From: Paraeggerthella hominis
GTDB lineage: Bacteria > Actinomycetota > Coriobacteriia > Coriobacteriales > Eggerthellaceae
DNA length: 64,000 bases
Direction: 5' to 3'
Assembly: GCF_021044775.1 (NCBI RefSeq)
Contig: NZ_JAJNOQ010000010.1
Coordinates: 1 to 64,000 of the forward strand
Positions 33,804 to 45,742 of this stretch are shown piece after piece (position 1 is the first letter of the stretch; each line of letters starts with the position of its first letter). A program made the translations under genes and the position numbers. A model generated the notes under the pieces. The model was not told where the DNA came from, did not search any database, and saw only the letters and a list, made by a program, of their open reading frames with translations.

Positions 33804-34619
33804 TCAGCAATCGGAGCCTCGGCGACCGCCGGACGAACTCGGCCACGGAACAAGCCTTTTGACGATGGATCCCGAACCCTTGCTTTTGAGGTAGCGGTAC
33901 CCGATAACCGAGAACACGATTGCGCCGATCAGGTTCACGAACAGATCCTCCATCGTGTCCATAAGCCCGATATCAAGGTAGCCCCCTACCCCAAGCTCCT
34001 GACCGTTCACGACAACCTCTTCTATCCCGTCTATGCGCACAGGGTGCTGCGATCCCGTGGGATCCAAGAGCGCGCTCGCGATGCTGGTGACCACCGCATC
34101 CTTTTGCATGTCCAGGCCGAACACCCGATCCATGCCGAATTCGAAGAACTCCCAAAGCACGCCGATGGTCATCGAGAAGCAAAACGCCACCACCACGCAG
34201 AAAAACGGCGAGAGCGAGAAGGCGATGCGGTCCGATCGATTGAGGATGGACACGAGGGCAAGCCCGATCGCAGCAGCTAGAAACCCGTTGAACGTATGCA
34301 GAAGCGTATCCCAAAATGGGAAGATGGTATAGAAATGCAGAAGCTCGCCCAAGATCTCGGCAGCGAAAATGAACAGCACGATGATCACTTCGAGCGTTTC
34401 GGGGATGGTGATGCTGAAGTTCACTTCAACGAACGCGGGCACCAAGAACAGCACCAGCGTGAGAAGGCAGAGAAAGAACGCCTCGTAATTGCCGAAAACG
34501 AGCGCGGAGGCCGCGCACGCGACCACGATCAAGCGCAGCACCACGTACACGGCGAACGTTCTCTTGTTGCTGTGCATCTGGCGCGCCATAGCTTGCGCCG
34601 TCTCCCTCATGCGCCCCAT
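33804..34619 (-). CDS. Polytopic membrane protein (YjdF/DUF2238-like)
   Basis: 271 residues with about six to seven hydrophobic helices (for example LIVVACAASALVFG, FFLCLLTLVLFLVPAFVEV, LEVIIVLFIFAAEIL). The loop segments FPFWDTLLHTFNGFLAAAIG and SMTIGVLWEFFEFGMDRVFG resemble YjdF/DUF2238 membrane proteins of unknown role. The C-terminus is Ser/Gly/Arg-rich. Start could also be nine bases later. It follows rnr by 8 bases at the end of the secA-to-rnr gene run. Confidence 0.75.
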   Translation of the reverse strand: MGRMRETAQAMARQMHSNKRTFAVYVVLRLIVVACAASALVFGNYEAFFLCLLTLVLFLVPAFVEVNFSITIPETLEVIIVLFIFAAEILGELLHFYTIFPFWDTLLHTFNGFLAAAIGLALVSILNRSDRIAFSLSPFFCVVVAFCFSMTIGVLWEFFEFGMDRVFGLDMQKDAVVTSIASALLDPTGSQHPVRIDGIEEVVVNGQELGVGGYLDIGLMDTMEDLFVNLIGAIVFSVIGYRYLKSKGSGSIVKRLVPWPSSSGGRRGSDC

Positions 34620-34627
34620 AGCCCCGG

Positions 34628-36709
34628 CTACCGCCCCTGTTGAACGGGACGGAAATCCAGCCGCCTGGCGCGCGGGTCGGCGGACGTCAAAACCACGGCA
34701 AGGCGCTGCCCCAAGCGATAGGTTGCGCCCGTATCCTGGCCGGTCAGGCGATGCTGAACCGGATCGAACGCGAAGTACTCAGGCCCCAGGTTCCTCACGG
34801 GCACCAAACCTTCGGCGGTGTTGTCCAACCGCACGTACAGCCCGTACGTGGCCACGCCCGACACCACGGCGGAAAACGACTGGCCCACGAACGCCTGCAA
34901 GTACTCGATGATTTTGATTTCCTGGGATTCGCGCGCCGCCTTCTCGGCCACACGCTCCATATCCGAGGAATGCTCGGCTATCCAGGGAAGCGCCGCAACC
35001 TCCTGATCGAATCGCTCCGACCGCTTCGTCAGCTGCGCCTTCAGCATGCGATGCACCACCAGATCAGGATAGCGCCTGATAGGGGACGTGAAATGCGCGT
35101 ACGCGCTGCTGGCAAGCCCGTAGTGGGGCTCGCACGCGGGCCGGTAAACCGCCCGCTTCATGGAACGAAGCAGCAGCGACGAGACCAGCTCCCCTTCCGC
35201 GCGGGAAGCACTGGCCTGAAGAACCTGCTGCAGCACCCGGGGATCGCCCGCCACCAGCTTGTCCTGATCGACCAGGTCGAACCACGAGAACTCCTGAAAC
35301 ACCGGGATCAGAGCCGCCAGGCTGTCCGCCGACGGCTGCTCGTGCACGCGAAACAAGCTCGGGAACCGAGCGTCGTCCAAGTGGCGGGCCACCGTTTCGT
35401 TCGCGAAGATCATCGCCTCTTCGATCAGCGAGGTCGCGTCGGTCTTGCGCCTGAGGTCTATGGCAACGGGATGCCCCTCCCGATCGAGGCGCACGCGTGC
35501 TTCCACCGTGTCGAAGTCCAGCCCCCCCGCCGCTTCGCGCGCCGCCGAGCGCCTGCGCGCAATGAGCGAAAGACGGGCAAGGCGCCAGGCAAGCTGGTCG
35601 TCGGCTTCGGTCTGGGCGTCGAGCATGTCCTGCGCCTCGTCGTACGACAAGCGCGCGTTCGAGCGAATAAGGGCGGGGTACAGATCGTACGAAACCAACC
35701 GCGCATCGTCGTCGAGGTACAGATCGACCGTCATCGAGCGCCGCACTTCGTTCGGGCGCAGCGAGCACAGATCGCCCGACAGCTCCTCCGGCAGCATCGG
35801 AATCACCCGATCGACCAGGTACACGCTTGTTGCGCGGCGCCGCGCATCCAGGTCAAGCGACGAGTTCCACGGCACGTAATGCGAAACGTCCGCGATATGC
35901 ACGCCCAGCCGCCAGCGTACGGCCTCCGCCCCGCGCCCGTCCACGAACCGCATGCCGCGAGGAGCTTCCTCCCGGCGCGCCGGCTGGCTCAGCACGATTT
36001 CGCCGTTCGTCAAAACGACAGGATCCAAGGAGATCGCATCATCGAAGTCGCGCGCATCCGCAGGGTCGATGGTGAACGTGAAGCGCTCGCGCAGATCGCG
36101 GTACCCTTCGGCCAGCGCGGCATCCTCGTCGACCGTCGCAGCGCGCGCCTCCGAAAGCGCGCCTTCGGAAAACGTCGTCTCGAGCTTGTGCCGCGCGATC
36201 ACCAAATCTATCGCCGCGGCCTCCTCGTCGGCCTTGCCGAGCACTTCTTCGATAACCCCCGTCGCCGCCGTGTTGCGGGAGGGAAACGTGGAGATGCGCA
36301 CGCGGACAAGCGAGCCGTCCTCGATATCAGGGTATTCTGAGCGCATCGTGAAAATGTCGTAGGGGATGCGCGTATCCTCCGGAACCACGACGCCGAAAGG
36401 TTCGGCCACCTCGTAGCGGCCAACCAGCGTATCGTGCGCGCGGTCGATCACGCGCAGCACGCGCGCAGCCGGCTTCTCCGTCGCAGGGGATCCGTGCCGC
36501 TCGTGCGGCTGCTTTCCACCGCCCTTCGGCGCGGGGAGAGGGGCCAGCTCCACCAAATCGCCGTCGAACGCACCCGCCATCTTCGACTCCGGCACGAAGA
36601 ACTCGCCCTCGGCGGTCTGCACGAAGCCGAAGCCGCCCGCGCGAACCATCAGGACGCCTCGAGGATGAGCGCGGGGTGCGCGCCGCGTATGCGAACGGGA
36701 ACGAGCCAC
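34628..36709 (-). CDS. rnr: Ribonuclease R (RNase II family)
   Basis: A 693-residue 3'-to-5' exoribonuclease. Order: cold-shock-like OB domains (1-180; GGFGFVQTAEGEFFVP), RNB catalytic domain with the metal motif DPADARDFDDAISL near residue 228, and a C-terminal S1 domain (FSAVVSGVATYGLYVRLDNTAEGLVPV). It degrades structured RNA and works with tmRNA in clearing damaged mRNAs. GTG start with GGGAG seven bases upstream and four bases after the S41 peptidase stop. The C-terminal basic tail seen in E. coli RNase R is missing here. Confidence 0.95.
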   Translation of the reverse strand: MARSRSHTRRAPRAHPRGVLMVRAGGFGFVQTAEGEFFVPESKMAGAFDGDLVELAPLPAPKGGGKQPHERHGSPATEKPAARVLRVIDRAHDTLVGRYEVAEPFGVVVPEDTRIPYDIFTMRSEYPDIEDGSLVRVRISTFPSRNTAATGVIEEVLGKADEEAAAIDLVIARHKLETTFSEGALSEARAATVDEDAALAEGYRDLRERFTFTIDPADARDFDDAISLDPVVLTNGEIVLSQPARREEAPRGMRFVDGRGAEAVRWRLGVHIADVSHYVPWNSSLDLDARRRATSVYLVDRVIPMLPEELSGDLCSLRPNEVRRSMTVDLYLDDDARLVSYDLYPALIRSNARLSYDEAQDMLDAQTEADDQLAWRLARLSLIARRRSAAREAAGGLDFDTVEARVRLDREGHPVAIDLRRKTDATSLIEEAMIFANETVARHLDDARFPSLFRVHEQPSADSLAALIPVFQEFSWFDLVDQDKLVAGDPRVLQQVLQASASRAEGELVSSLLLRSMKRAVYRPACEPHYGLASSAYAHFTSPIRRYPDLVVHRMLKAQLTKRSERFDQEVAALPWIAEHSSDMERVAEKAARESQEIKIIEYLQAFVGQSFSAVVSGVATYGLYVRLDNTAEGLVPVRNLGPEYFAFDPVQHRLTGQDTGATYRLGQRLAVVLTSADPRARRLDFRPVQQGR

Positions 36710-36713
36710 GGCT

Positions 36714-37994
36714 CTACTCCCTCACAAGCGACTGAGCGGTTTCGATGGCAAGCGCCTTTTGATTGTCGACCCCTTCGGACAGGCCCACCGCGATGTCGGG
36801 CACCACGCCCACCTGGTCGATGTTGTGGCCGAGCGGGCTCTTGTAGTACGCGGCGGTGTAGCGAAGCGCTCCGCCGAAGCTGAGGTCGCGCGTGACCTGG
36901 ACCGAACCCTTCCCGAGGGTGGTCGATCCCACGAGCGTAGCACGCTGGTTGTCTTTGAGCGCGGCGGCCAGCACCTCGGCGGAAGCCGCCGTGTTCCCAT
37001 TGACCAGCACCACAAGGGGCTTGTCGGTCGCAATGGTGCCGTTCGCGTTCTTCGTGGTTTCTTCGGCTTCCTTCGTCTGGATCTTGACCACGGTGCCGCT
37101 CTTCACGAACAAGCTGGCCACGTCCACCGACTGCGTCAAGAAGCCACCGGGATTGTCGCGGATATCCAGGACGAACGAAAGCGCCCCTTGCGATTCCAGA
37201 TCGGAAATCGCGCTGCTCACCAAGCTGGACGCGTTCTGGGTAACCTGCTTGAGCTGGATGTAGCCCACGGAACCCGAAAGCTCGGTGACGACGTTTTTCA
37301 CGGTGTAGCTCGAGCACGAAAGCGTGGTGGTGAATTCCTCGCCGCCTTCGTCTTCAAGGGACGCAGCCCGCCGCCAGGTTATGACGGCGTCCTCCCCTTC
37401 GTCTCGGCGCAGAGCCGCAGCCACCTCCGTGGTGGTCCAGTCGTGATCGCGATCGCCGTCGATGGCCACGACGAAATCGCCTTGGCGCACGTCGGCGGCC
37501 TGAGCAGCGGAACCCTCGAACACGTCCACGGCGTACGCGCGCCCGTTGTATTCCGAGAACAGCACACCGATGCCCGCATAGCTTCCCGCGCTGTCCTTCA
37601 TAAGCGCGGCATAGCGGTTCGCATCGTAGTAGCGCAGGTACGGATCCTGCGTGGTCTTGGCGAACGCCTCGAGCACGTTCGAGGTTGCCGTATCAAGATC
37701 GTAGGAGTCCAAGCTGTCGTTTTTGAGGATGTCCTCCACTTCGCCGACGCGCGCGCCCAACGATCCGTACGCGTCGCGCGACGAGTCGCTTCTCAACGAG
37801 GTTTGGGAATCTCCGGGAAGCCCGCCCATCCCCAAGGACTCCAGCAAGGGAATTTCGCCGCGCACGAAAAAGCCGCCGACAAACGCCAGGCACACTACGG
37901 CAAAGAAAGAGAACGCCTTGATAAGGCGCACGTTGCGCGCCCGCGCTTTACGCGCGGACGCGGCAATCTTCGAACTGTCAGTATGCTTCGCCAT
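36714..37994 (-). CDS. ctpA: S41-family carboxy-terminal processing peptidase
   Basis: A 426-residue exported serine protease. An N-terminal membrane anchor (RLIKAFSFFAVVCLAFVGGFF), a PDZ domain (about 120-220; GIGVLFSEYNGRAYAVDVFEGSAAQAADVRQGDFVVAIDG) and the tail-specific protease core with Ser/Lys dyad in NGNTAASAEVLAAAL and GSTTLGKGSVQ. Such CtpA proteins trim secreted and cell wall proteins and often sit after ftsEX, as here. GGAAGGTC precedes the ATG. Confidence 0.95.
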   Translation of the reverse strand: MAKHTDSSKIAASARKARARNVRLIKAFSFFAVVCLAFVGGFFVRGEIPLLESLGMGGLPGDSQTSLRSDSSRDAYGSLGARVGEVEDILKNDSLDSYDLDTATSNVLEAFAKTTQDPYLRYYDANRYAALMKDSAGSYAGIGVLFSEYNGRAYAVDVFEGSAAQAADVRQGDFVVAIDGDRDHDWTTTEVAAALRRDEGEDAVITWRRAASLEDEGGEEFTTTLSCSSYTVKNVVTELSGSVGYIQLKQVTQNASSLVSSAISDLESQGALSFVLDIRDNPGGFLTQSVDVASLFVKSGTVVKIQTKEAEETTKNANGTIATDKPLVVLVNGNTAASAEVLAAALKDNQRATLVGSTTLGKGSVQVTRDLSFGGALRYTAAYYKSPLGHNIDQVGVVPDIAVGLSEGVDNQKALAIETAQSLVRE

Positions 37995-38012
37995 GACCTT
38001 CCACGCGAAACG

Positions 38013-38921
38013 CTACACCTTGAGGTAGCGACGCATAGCCAATGCAGAGCCGACCAAGCCGATGAACAGGCCGGAAACGATCAGCACCGCATAGATGAGC
38101 AGGAACATGTTCAAGGAGATGTCGAAGTTCAAGAACATGAGCGCGCTTTGCAGGCGCGGCAACGCGAAGTTGCGAAGCAGCTCCAAGCACCCGACCGCCA
38201 AAAGCGAGCCGATGATAGCGTGCAGCGCGCCTTCCATGAGGAAGGGCCCGCGGATGAAGCCGTTCGACGCACCCACCAAGCGCATGATGGCAATCTCCTT
38301 GCGACGGGCAAGAATGGCAAGGCGAATGGTGTTGTTGATGAACACAAGCGCGATGAACACGAGCAAGCCAACCAGGGCTATGCCCACGTAGCGCACGTAG
38401 TTGGTCAGAGCGAACAGCCGCTCAACCGTCTTCTCGCCGTACTTGACGGAATCGGCAGGATCGCTGGGATCCTCGCTGATCTTTTGGTACGTCGTATTGC
38501 CCAGCAGCGACGAGGCAACCTGCTCGACCAACTGCGGGTCGGACAGCTCGATGTCGATCGAAGCCGGCAAGGGGTTCTGCCCGTCGAGCGTGTCGATGAT
38601 GTCGGAGCTCGACGTAGAGCGGAATTTCTCGAGCGCCTGGTCCTTCGTCGTGAACCCAACCGAGGCCACGCCCTCAAGACCCTTGACGTAGCTCGAAACG
38701 CTCTGGATGTCGGCTTCGGGAGCGTCGTCGGCCACATACGCCGTGATGGACACCTCGTTCTCGACCGACGAAACCACGTTCTCGACCACAAGGCCGGCAA
38801 CGAAGAAAATGCCGATGATCAGAAGCGACAGGAAGATGGTGACGATGGAGCCCAGTGCCGTTGAAAGGTTGCGCGTGAAGCCGGTGAGCGACTCGCGCAA
38901 GAAGTAGAAGAAACTAGACAT
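38013..38921 (-). CDS. ftsX: Cell division protein FtsX
   Basis: A 302-residue permease-like protein with four transmembrane helices: one near residue 25-45, a large extracellular domain (about 50-170) and three C-terminal helices. With FtsE it transmits an ATP-driven signal to peptidoglycan hydrolases at the septum. Conserved FtsX blocks: REIAIMRLVGASNGFIRGPFLMEG. Overlaps ftsE by eight bases. Confidence 0.96.
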   Translation of the reverse strand: MSSFFYFLRESLTGFTRNLSTALGSIVTIFLSLLIIGIFFVAGLVVENVVSSVENEVSITAYVADDAPEADIQSVSSYVKGLEGVASVGFTTKDQALEKFRSTSSSDIIDTLDGQNPLPASIDIELSDPQLVEQVASSLLGNTTYQKISEDPSDPADSVKYGEKTVERLFALTNYVRYVGIALVGLLVFIALVFINNTIRLAILARRKEIAIMRLVGASNGFIRGPFLMEGALHAIIGSLLAVGCLELLRNFALPRLQSALMFLNFDISLNMFLLIYAVLIVSGLFIGLVGSALAMRRYLKV

Positions 38922-39756
38922 CGAAACCGTACACCCCCCTATCCTGGTCGCGGGTCAGGTTGCCGCGGTCGAGCGCGATAACGCGACGACGCATGTTGTC
39001 GACCATTTCGCGGTCATGCGTGGCAACGAGCACCGTGGTGCCCGTACGGTTGATGCGCTCAAGCAGGTCCATGATGCCACGCGAGGTCTGCGGGTCCAGG
39101 TTTCCCGTGGGCTCGTCGCAGATGAGCAGCGGCGGGCGGTTCACGATGGCGCGGGCGATGGACACGCGCTGCTGCTCGCCGCCGGAAAGCTGATCGGGGC
39201 GCTTGTTGAGCTTGTCCTGCAGGCCCACCAGGCGCAAAACCTCGGGGACCTGCGTCTTGATGACGTGACGGCTCTTGCCGATTACCTCAAGGGCGAACGC
39301 GACGTTCTCGAACACGGTCTTGTTCGGCAGGAGCTTGAAGTCCTGGAACACGCATCCGATGTTGCGGCGCAAGTACGGCACGCGCCAGTTGCGCATGGTG
39401 GACAGGTCCTCGTCAGCCACGTAGATATGACCCTGCGTGGGCTTCACCTCGCGAATGAGCATGCGGATGAAGGTCGACTTGCCCGAACCGGAATGGCCTA
39501 CCAAGAAGATGAACTCGCCCGCGTAGATCTGCAGGGAGATATCGTTGAGAGCCGGCTTGTTCGGCTGCGCGGGGTACACCTTCGTCACATGGTCGAACGT
39601 GATGACCGGGGTGCCCGTTTGCTGGGGAATGTCATCGACTTCCAGCACCGGCAGCGACGCGGACAGCTGCGACGCAGTTTGCCGCACCGGCGCCGCATGG
39701 GCACCGCCGCGCCGCTGCGGGCGCGCAGGAACCCCTTGGCTGATGTCGTTCGTCAC
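38914..39756 (-). CDS. ftsE: Cell division ATP-binding protein FtsE, with an N-terminal extension
   Basis: A 280-residue ABC ATPase partner of FtsX. Walker A GHSGSGKS (87-94), signature LSGGEQQRVSIARAI, Walker B LLICDEPTGNLD and the H-loop VLVATHDREMV. The ABC domain begins near residue 51 (VITFDHVTKVY), so about 50 N-terminal residues (Pro/Arg/Gly-rich) are additional; no membrane or known motif is visible in them. GTG start after GGAGCATTCT, so the extension seems genuine. It lies 55 bases after the transketolase gene, with TAGAAT upstream as a possible own promoter. Confidence 0.94.
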   Translation of the reverse strand: MTNDISQGVPARPQRRGGAHAAPVRQTASQLSASLPVLEVDDIPQQTGTPVITFDHVTKVYPAQPNKPALNDISLQIYAGEFIFLVGHSGSGKSTFIRMLIREVKPTQGHIYVADEDLSTMRNWRVPYLRRNIGCVFQDFKLLPNKTVFENVAFALEVIGKSRHVIKTQVPEVLRLVGLQDKLNKRPDQLSGGEQQRVSIARAIVNRPPLLICDEPTGNLDPQTSRGIMDLLERINRTGTTVLVATHDREMVDNMRRRVIALDRGNLTRDQDRGVYGFDV

Positions 39757-39811
39757 AGAATGCTCCGTTCAAATAGTGATGTACTGAGACGGCCTGATTC
39801 TAGCAGAACCG

Positions 39812-40777
39812 CTATCGGGCCATAACCTTCTTCACAGCTTCGACAATCGCCCGCGAACCCAGGTTGAAGTAGTCAAGAAGCTCCTCGAACTCGCCCGATT
39901 TGCCGAACTGATCGCGCATGCCCACGAACTCGACCGGCGTCGGATTCGTGCGCGCAAGCACCTCCGCCACAGCCGATCCCAAGCCACCGTAGACGCTGTG
40001 CTCCTCGGCCACCACCACGCGGCCCGTCTTCGCCGCGGACGCCACGACGGTCTCCTCGTCAAGGGGCTTGACGCTGAACGCATCGATGACCTCGACCTGA
40101 ACGCCCTCTTCAGCGAGCATGTCCGCAGCCTTGAGCGCCTGCTCGACCTCGACGCCGCACGCCACGATGGTGGCGTCGGATCCTTCGCGCAGCACGTAGG
40201 CGCGACCCAGCTCAAGCTCTACGCCGTCGGCGTAGACGGCGGGGACGGACGCGCGGCCCATGCGCACGTAGACCGGGCCGGGCGTGGTCGCGGCCAGGCG
40301 GATCGCGGCGCGCGCCGCCGCATAGTCGGCCGGCACCAGCACGCGCATGTTGGGAAGCCCGCGCATGAGCGAGACGTCCTCGAGCATCTGGTGGCTGCCG
40401 CCGTCGGGTCCGACGGAAATGCCCGCATGCGTGGGGGCGATCTTCACGTCCAGCTTGCTGTAGCACACGGTGTTGCGGATCTGGTCGTAAGCGCGGCCCG
40501 TGCCGAACACGGCGAACGAGCCCGTGTAGGCCACGTGCCCCGTGATGGCCAGGCCCGCCGCCACGTCGACCATGTTCTGCTCGGCGATGCCGCAGTTGAA
40601 CAGGCGATCCTCAAAGCCAGCGTCGGCCAGCTTCTTGGTGGTGGTCGAACCCGTCAGGTCGGCGTCCACGGCAACGACCGGCAGGCCCTCGCCGGCCAGC
40701 TCTGCAAGCGTCGCTCCGTACGCTGCGCGCGTTGCGCGCTTGACCTGGGACTGCGTTTCGTCTGCCAGCTTAACCAC
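39812..40777 (-). CDS. Transketolase, C-terminal subunit (split enzyme)
   Basis: A 321-residue protein carrying the pyrimidine-binding and C-terminal domains of transketolase. Features: FNCGIAEQNMVDVAAGLA with the catalytic Glu, GTGRAYDQIRNTVC, and a transketolase C domain with TIVACGVEVEQALKAA. Together with the N-terminal half encoded just upstream it makes a complete thiamine diphosphate enzyme. GTG start with AGGAGG; it overlaps the first subunit gene by eight bases, which couples their synthesis. Confidence 0.94.
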   Translation of the reverse strand: MVKLADETQSQVKRATRAAYGATLAELAGEGLPVVAVDADLTGSTTTKKLADAGFEDRLFNCGIAEQNMVDVAAGLAITGHVAYTGSFAVFGTGRAYDQIRNTVCYSKLDVKIAPTHAGISVGPDGGSHQMLEDVSLMRGLPNMRVLVPADYAAARAAIRLAATTPGPVYVRMGRASVPAVYADGVELELGRAYVLREGSDATIVACGVEVEQALKAADMLAEEGVQVEVIDAFSVKPLDEETVVASAAKTGRVVVAEEHSVYGGLGSAVAEVLARTNPTPVEFVGMRDQFGKSGEFEELLDYFNLGSRAIVEAVKKVMAR

Positions 40778-41609
40778 GGCAGGCCTCCTTCTCCTCCAGC
40801 GCCGCCAAGTCGGCCAGCGCGGCCTCGGTCTGCTCGGGCGACGGCGCCTTGCCGTGCCAACCCGCTTGATGCTCCATGAATGACACGCCCTTTCCCTTCA
40901 CCGTGCGAGCGATGAACGCATGGGGCTTGCCCTGACGATCCGCCTTCGCAGCCGAAAGCGCTTCGACGAGGGCGTCGATGTCGTGTCCGTCGACCTCGCG
41001 CGCGTCCCAACCGAACGCCTGGAACTTCGCCACCAGATCGCCCGGATCGCACACGTCGGCCGTGTCGCCGTCAATCTGCAGGCAGTTGCGATCCACGATG
41101 GCCACCAGGTTGTCCAGATTGCGGTGAGCTGCGAACATAGCGGCTTCCCATACCTGGCCCTCCTGGCACTCGCCGTCGCCGAGAAGCGCGAACACCGTCT
41201 GGTCCTTCCCGTCAAGCTTCAAGCCGGCGGCAGCGCCCGCCGCAACGGACAGCCCCTGGCCGAGCGAGCCGGTGGACACCTCAACGCCGGGAACCAAGCT
41301 GGAATCGGGATGGCCCTGCAAACGGCCCCCCAGCTTGCGCAGCGTCAGCAGTTCCTCGCGCGGGAAGTAGCCCGCATGCGCGAGCACGGCGTAGAGCGCC
41401 GGCGCAGCATGGCCTTTAGCCAAGATGAAGCGATCGCGCGCTTCGTCGTCGGGATTCTGGGAGTCGTGCTCGAGGACGCCTCCAAAGTACAGCGCGCATA
41501 GGATGTCGGCGCACGAGAGCGACCCGCCCGGGTGCCCGCTGCCCGCTTCCGCGATCATGCGCACGATGTCCTTGCGCATCTCGTTCGCCCGCCGTTCAAG
41601 CTCGGTCAT
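40770..41609 (-). CDS. Transketolase, N-terminal subunit (split enzyme)
   Basis: A 279-residue thiamine diphosphate-binding half of transketolase, acting in the non-oxidative pentose phosphate pathway. Motifs: AGSGHPGGSLSCADILCALYF, GSLGQGLSVAAGAA, LLGDGECQEGQVWEAAMFAAHRNLDNLVAIVDRN (the GDG...N diphosphate/metal motif). The start MTELERR is set by AAAGGA. Bacterial split transketolases of this type occur in Coriobacteria, archaea and some Firmicutes. It begins 14 bases after the prfB stop. Confidence 0.94.
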   Translation of the reverse strand: MTELERRANEMRKDIVRMIAEAGSGHPGGSLSCADILCALYFGGVLEHDSQNPDDEARDRFILAKGHAAPALYAVLAHAGYFPREELLTLRKLGGRLQGHPDSSLVPGVEVSTGSLGQGLSVAAGAAAGLKLDGKDQTVFALLGDGECQEGQVWEAAMFAAHRNLDNLVAIVDRNCLQIDGDTADVCDPGDLVAKFQAFGWDAREVDGHDIDALVEALSAAKADRQGKPHAFIARTVKGKGVSFMEHQAGWHGKAPSPEQTEAALADLAALEEKEACRG

Positions 41610-41623
41610 TCCTGTTCCTTTCA

Positions 41624-42718
41624 TTATTGGGACACTCTCCAACGGTGATAGCCCACCACGAACTCGTCCAGATCGCCGTCGAGGACCGCGTCCACGTTGC
41701 CGGTCTCGATGCCGCTGCGGACGTCTTTAACCATTTGATAGGGATACAGCACGTAATTGCGAATCTGGCTGCCGAACGTGGAGTCCATGCGCTCGCCGCG
41801 CAGTTCGGCCAGCTCCTGAGCGCGCTTCTGCTCTTCGCGCTCGTAAAGCTTCGCCTTCAGCACGCGAAACGCGGCTTCCTTGTTCTGCAGCTGGGATTTC
41901 TCGTTCTGGCACGTGACCACGATGCCGGTGGGCACGTGCGTGAGGCGCACGGCCGAGTCGGTGGTGTTGACGCACTGACCGCCCGGGCCGCTCGACCGGT
42001 ACACGTCCACGCGCACGTCGGAGGGATTGAGATCCACCTCGATGTCGTCGGGAAGCACCGGAAGCACCTCCACGCCGGCAAACGTGGTGTGTCGGCGCTT
42101 CTTGTCATCGGTCGGGCTGATGCGCACCAGACGATGCACGCCGTTTTCGCTTTTCAGCATGCCGAAAGCGTTGCGGCCCTCCACCTGGATGGTGGCCTTG
42201 TCCAATCCGATGCCCTCGCCCGGAACCACGTCGAGCACGGTGACCTTCCACCCTTTGCCCTCGGCGTAGCGGGCGTACATGCGATACAGCATCTCGGTCC
42301 AGTCCTGGGCTTCCAAGCCGCCCGACCCGGGGTTCACCGTCAAAATGGCGTCTCCCCCGTCGAAGCGCTCGGAGAACCACGAGCTGATCTCCAGCTTGTC
42401 CAGCATGCCGTCGAGCGCGTCGAGCGCGGATTGGGCCTCGTCGGCGAACAGCTCGTCTTCCGCGGCCAGCTCGAACGCGGCGCGCGCGTCCTCCAAAAGA
42501 GCCGCCGCCTCGTCGTACTCGCCGATCGTGTCGCGCAGCACGCTGGCCTGCTTCGACACGCTTTGCGCATGGGACGCGTCGTCCCAAAAGCCCGGCGACG
42601 CGATCTCGGCGTCAAGCTTTTCGAGCTCCGCCGTTTTGTCTTCGATGTGCAGGTACCCGCGCGCGTCTTCCACGCGACGGGCCACCTGCTCTAAGTCTTT
42701 CAAGTCTCTATCAGCCAT
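41624..42718 (-). CDS. prfB: Peptide chain release factor 2
   Basis: A 364-residue class I release factor. GGQ motif at 246-248 (GPGGQCVNTTDSAVRLTH). The stop-codon recognition tripeptide, SPF in most RF2 proteins, reads SPT here (residues 201-203, RISPTDDKKRRHTTF). The usual +1 programmed frameshift near codon 25 is absent: RGYLHIEDK is encoded in one frame with no in-frame TGA, so autoregulation by frameshifting does not apply. It starts four bases after the secA stop. Confidence 0.95.
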   Translation of the reverse strand: MADRDLKDLEQVARRVEDARGYLHIEDKTAELEKLDAEIASPGFWDDASHAQSVSKQASVLRDTIGEYDEAAALLEDARAAFELAAEDELFADEAQSALDALDGMLDKLEISSWFSERFDGGDAILTVNPGSGGLEAQDWTEMLYRMYARYAEGKGWKVTVLDVVPGEGIGLDKATIQVEGRNAFGMLKSENGVHRLVRISPTDDKKRRHTTFAGVEVLPVLPDDIEVDLNPSDVRVDVYRSSGPGGQCVNTTDSAVRLTHVPTGIVVTCQNEKSQLQNKEAAFRVLKAKLYEREEQKRAQELAELRGERMDSTFGSQIRNYVLYPYQMVKDVRSGIETGNVDAVLDGDLDEFVVGYHRWRVSQ

Positions 42719-42722
42719 GTTC

Positions 42723-45539
<2,817 letters not shown>

Positions 45540-45742
45540 GTATGCGCCATCCTTTTCGCGGCCGGAACTGCGCCGGTCGCGCGGTCGAACGTTTGAATAC
45601 AGCACGAACCACTCTAACATAACGAACCCGCCGCCATCGGCCGGTCAATAATCTCAACAGCATTTTCGCACCGCCGGCCCCGATGCGGGCGACAACGCGC
45701 GGGGCTGCGGAAACAGCGTTTTTCCCTGCGGTCGACGGCCGG

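Noticed and set aside
33804..33900. A separate operon start for the YjdF-like membrane protein
   Set aside because: The gene begins eight bases after the rnr stop on the same strand with no promoter in between, so it is read as the end of the same run.
42640..42665. Programmed +1 frameshift site of prfB
   Set aside because: I looked for a CTTTGAC slip site near codon 25. The sequence GGGTACCTGCACATC has no in-frame TGA, so the gene is continuous.
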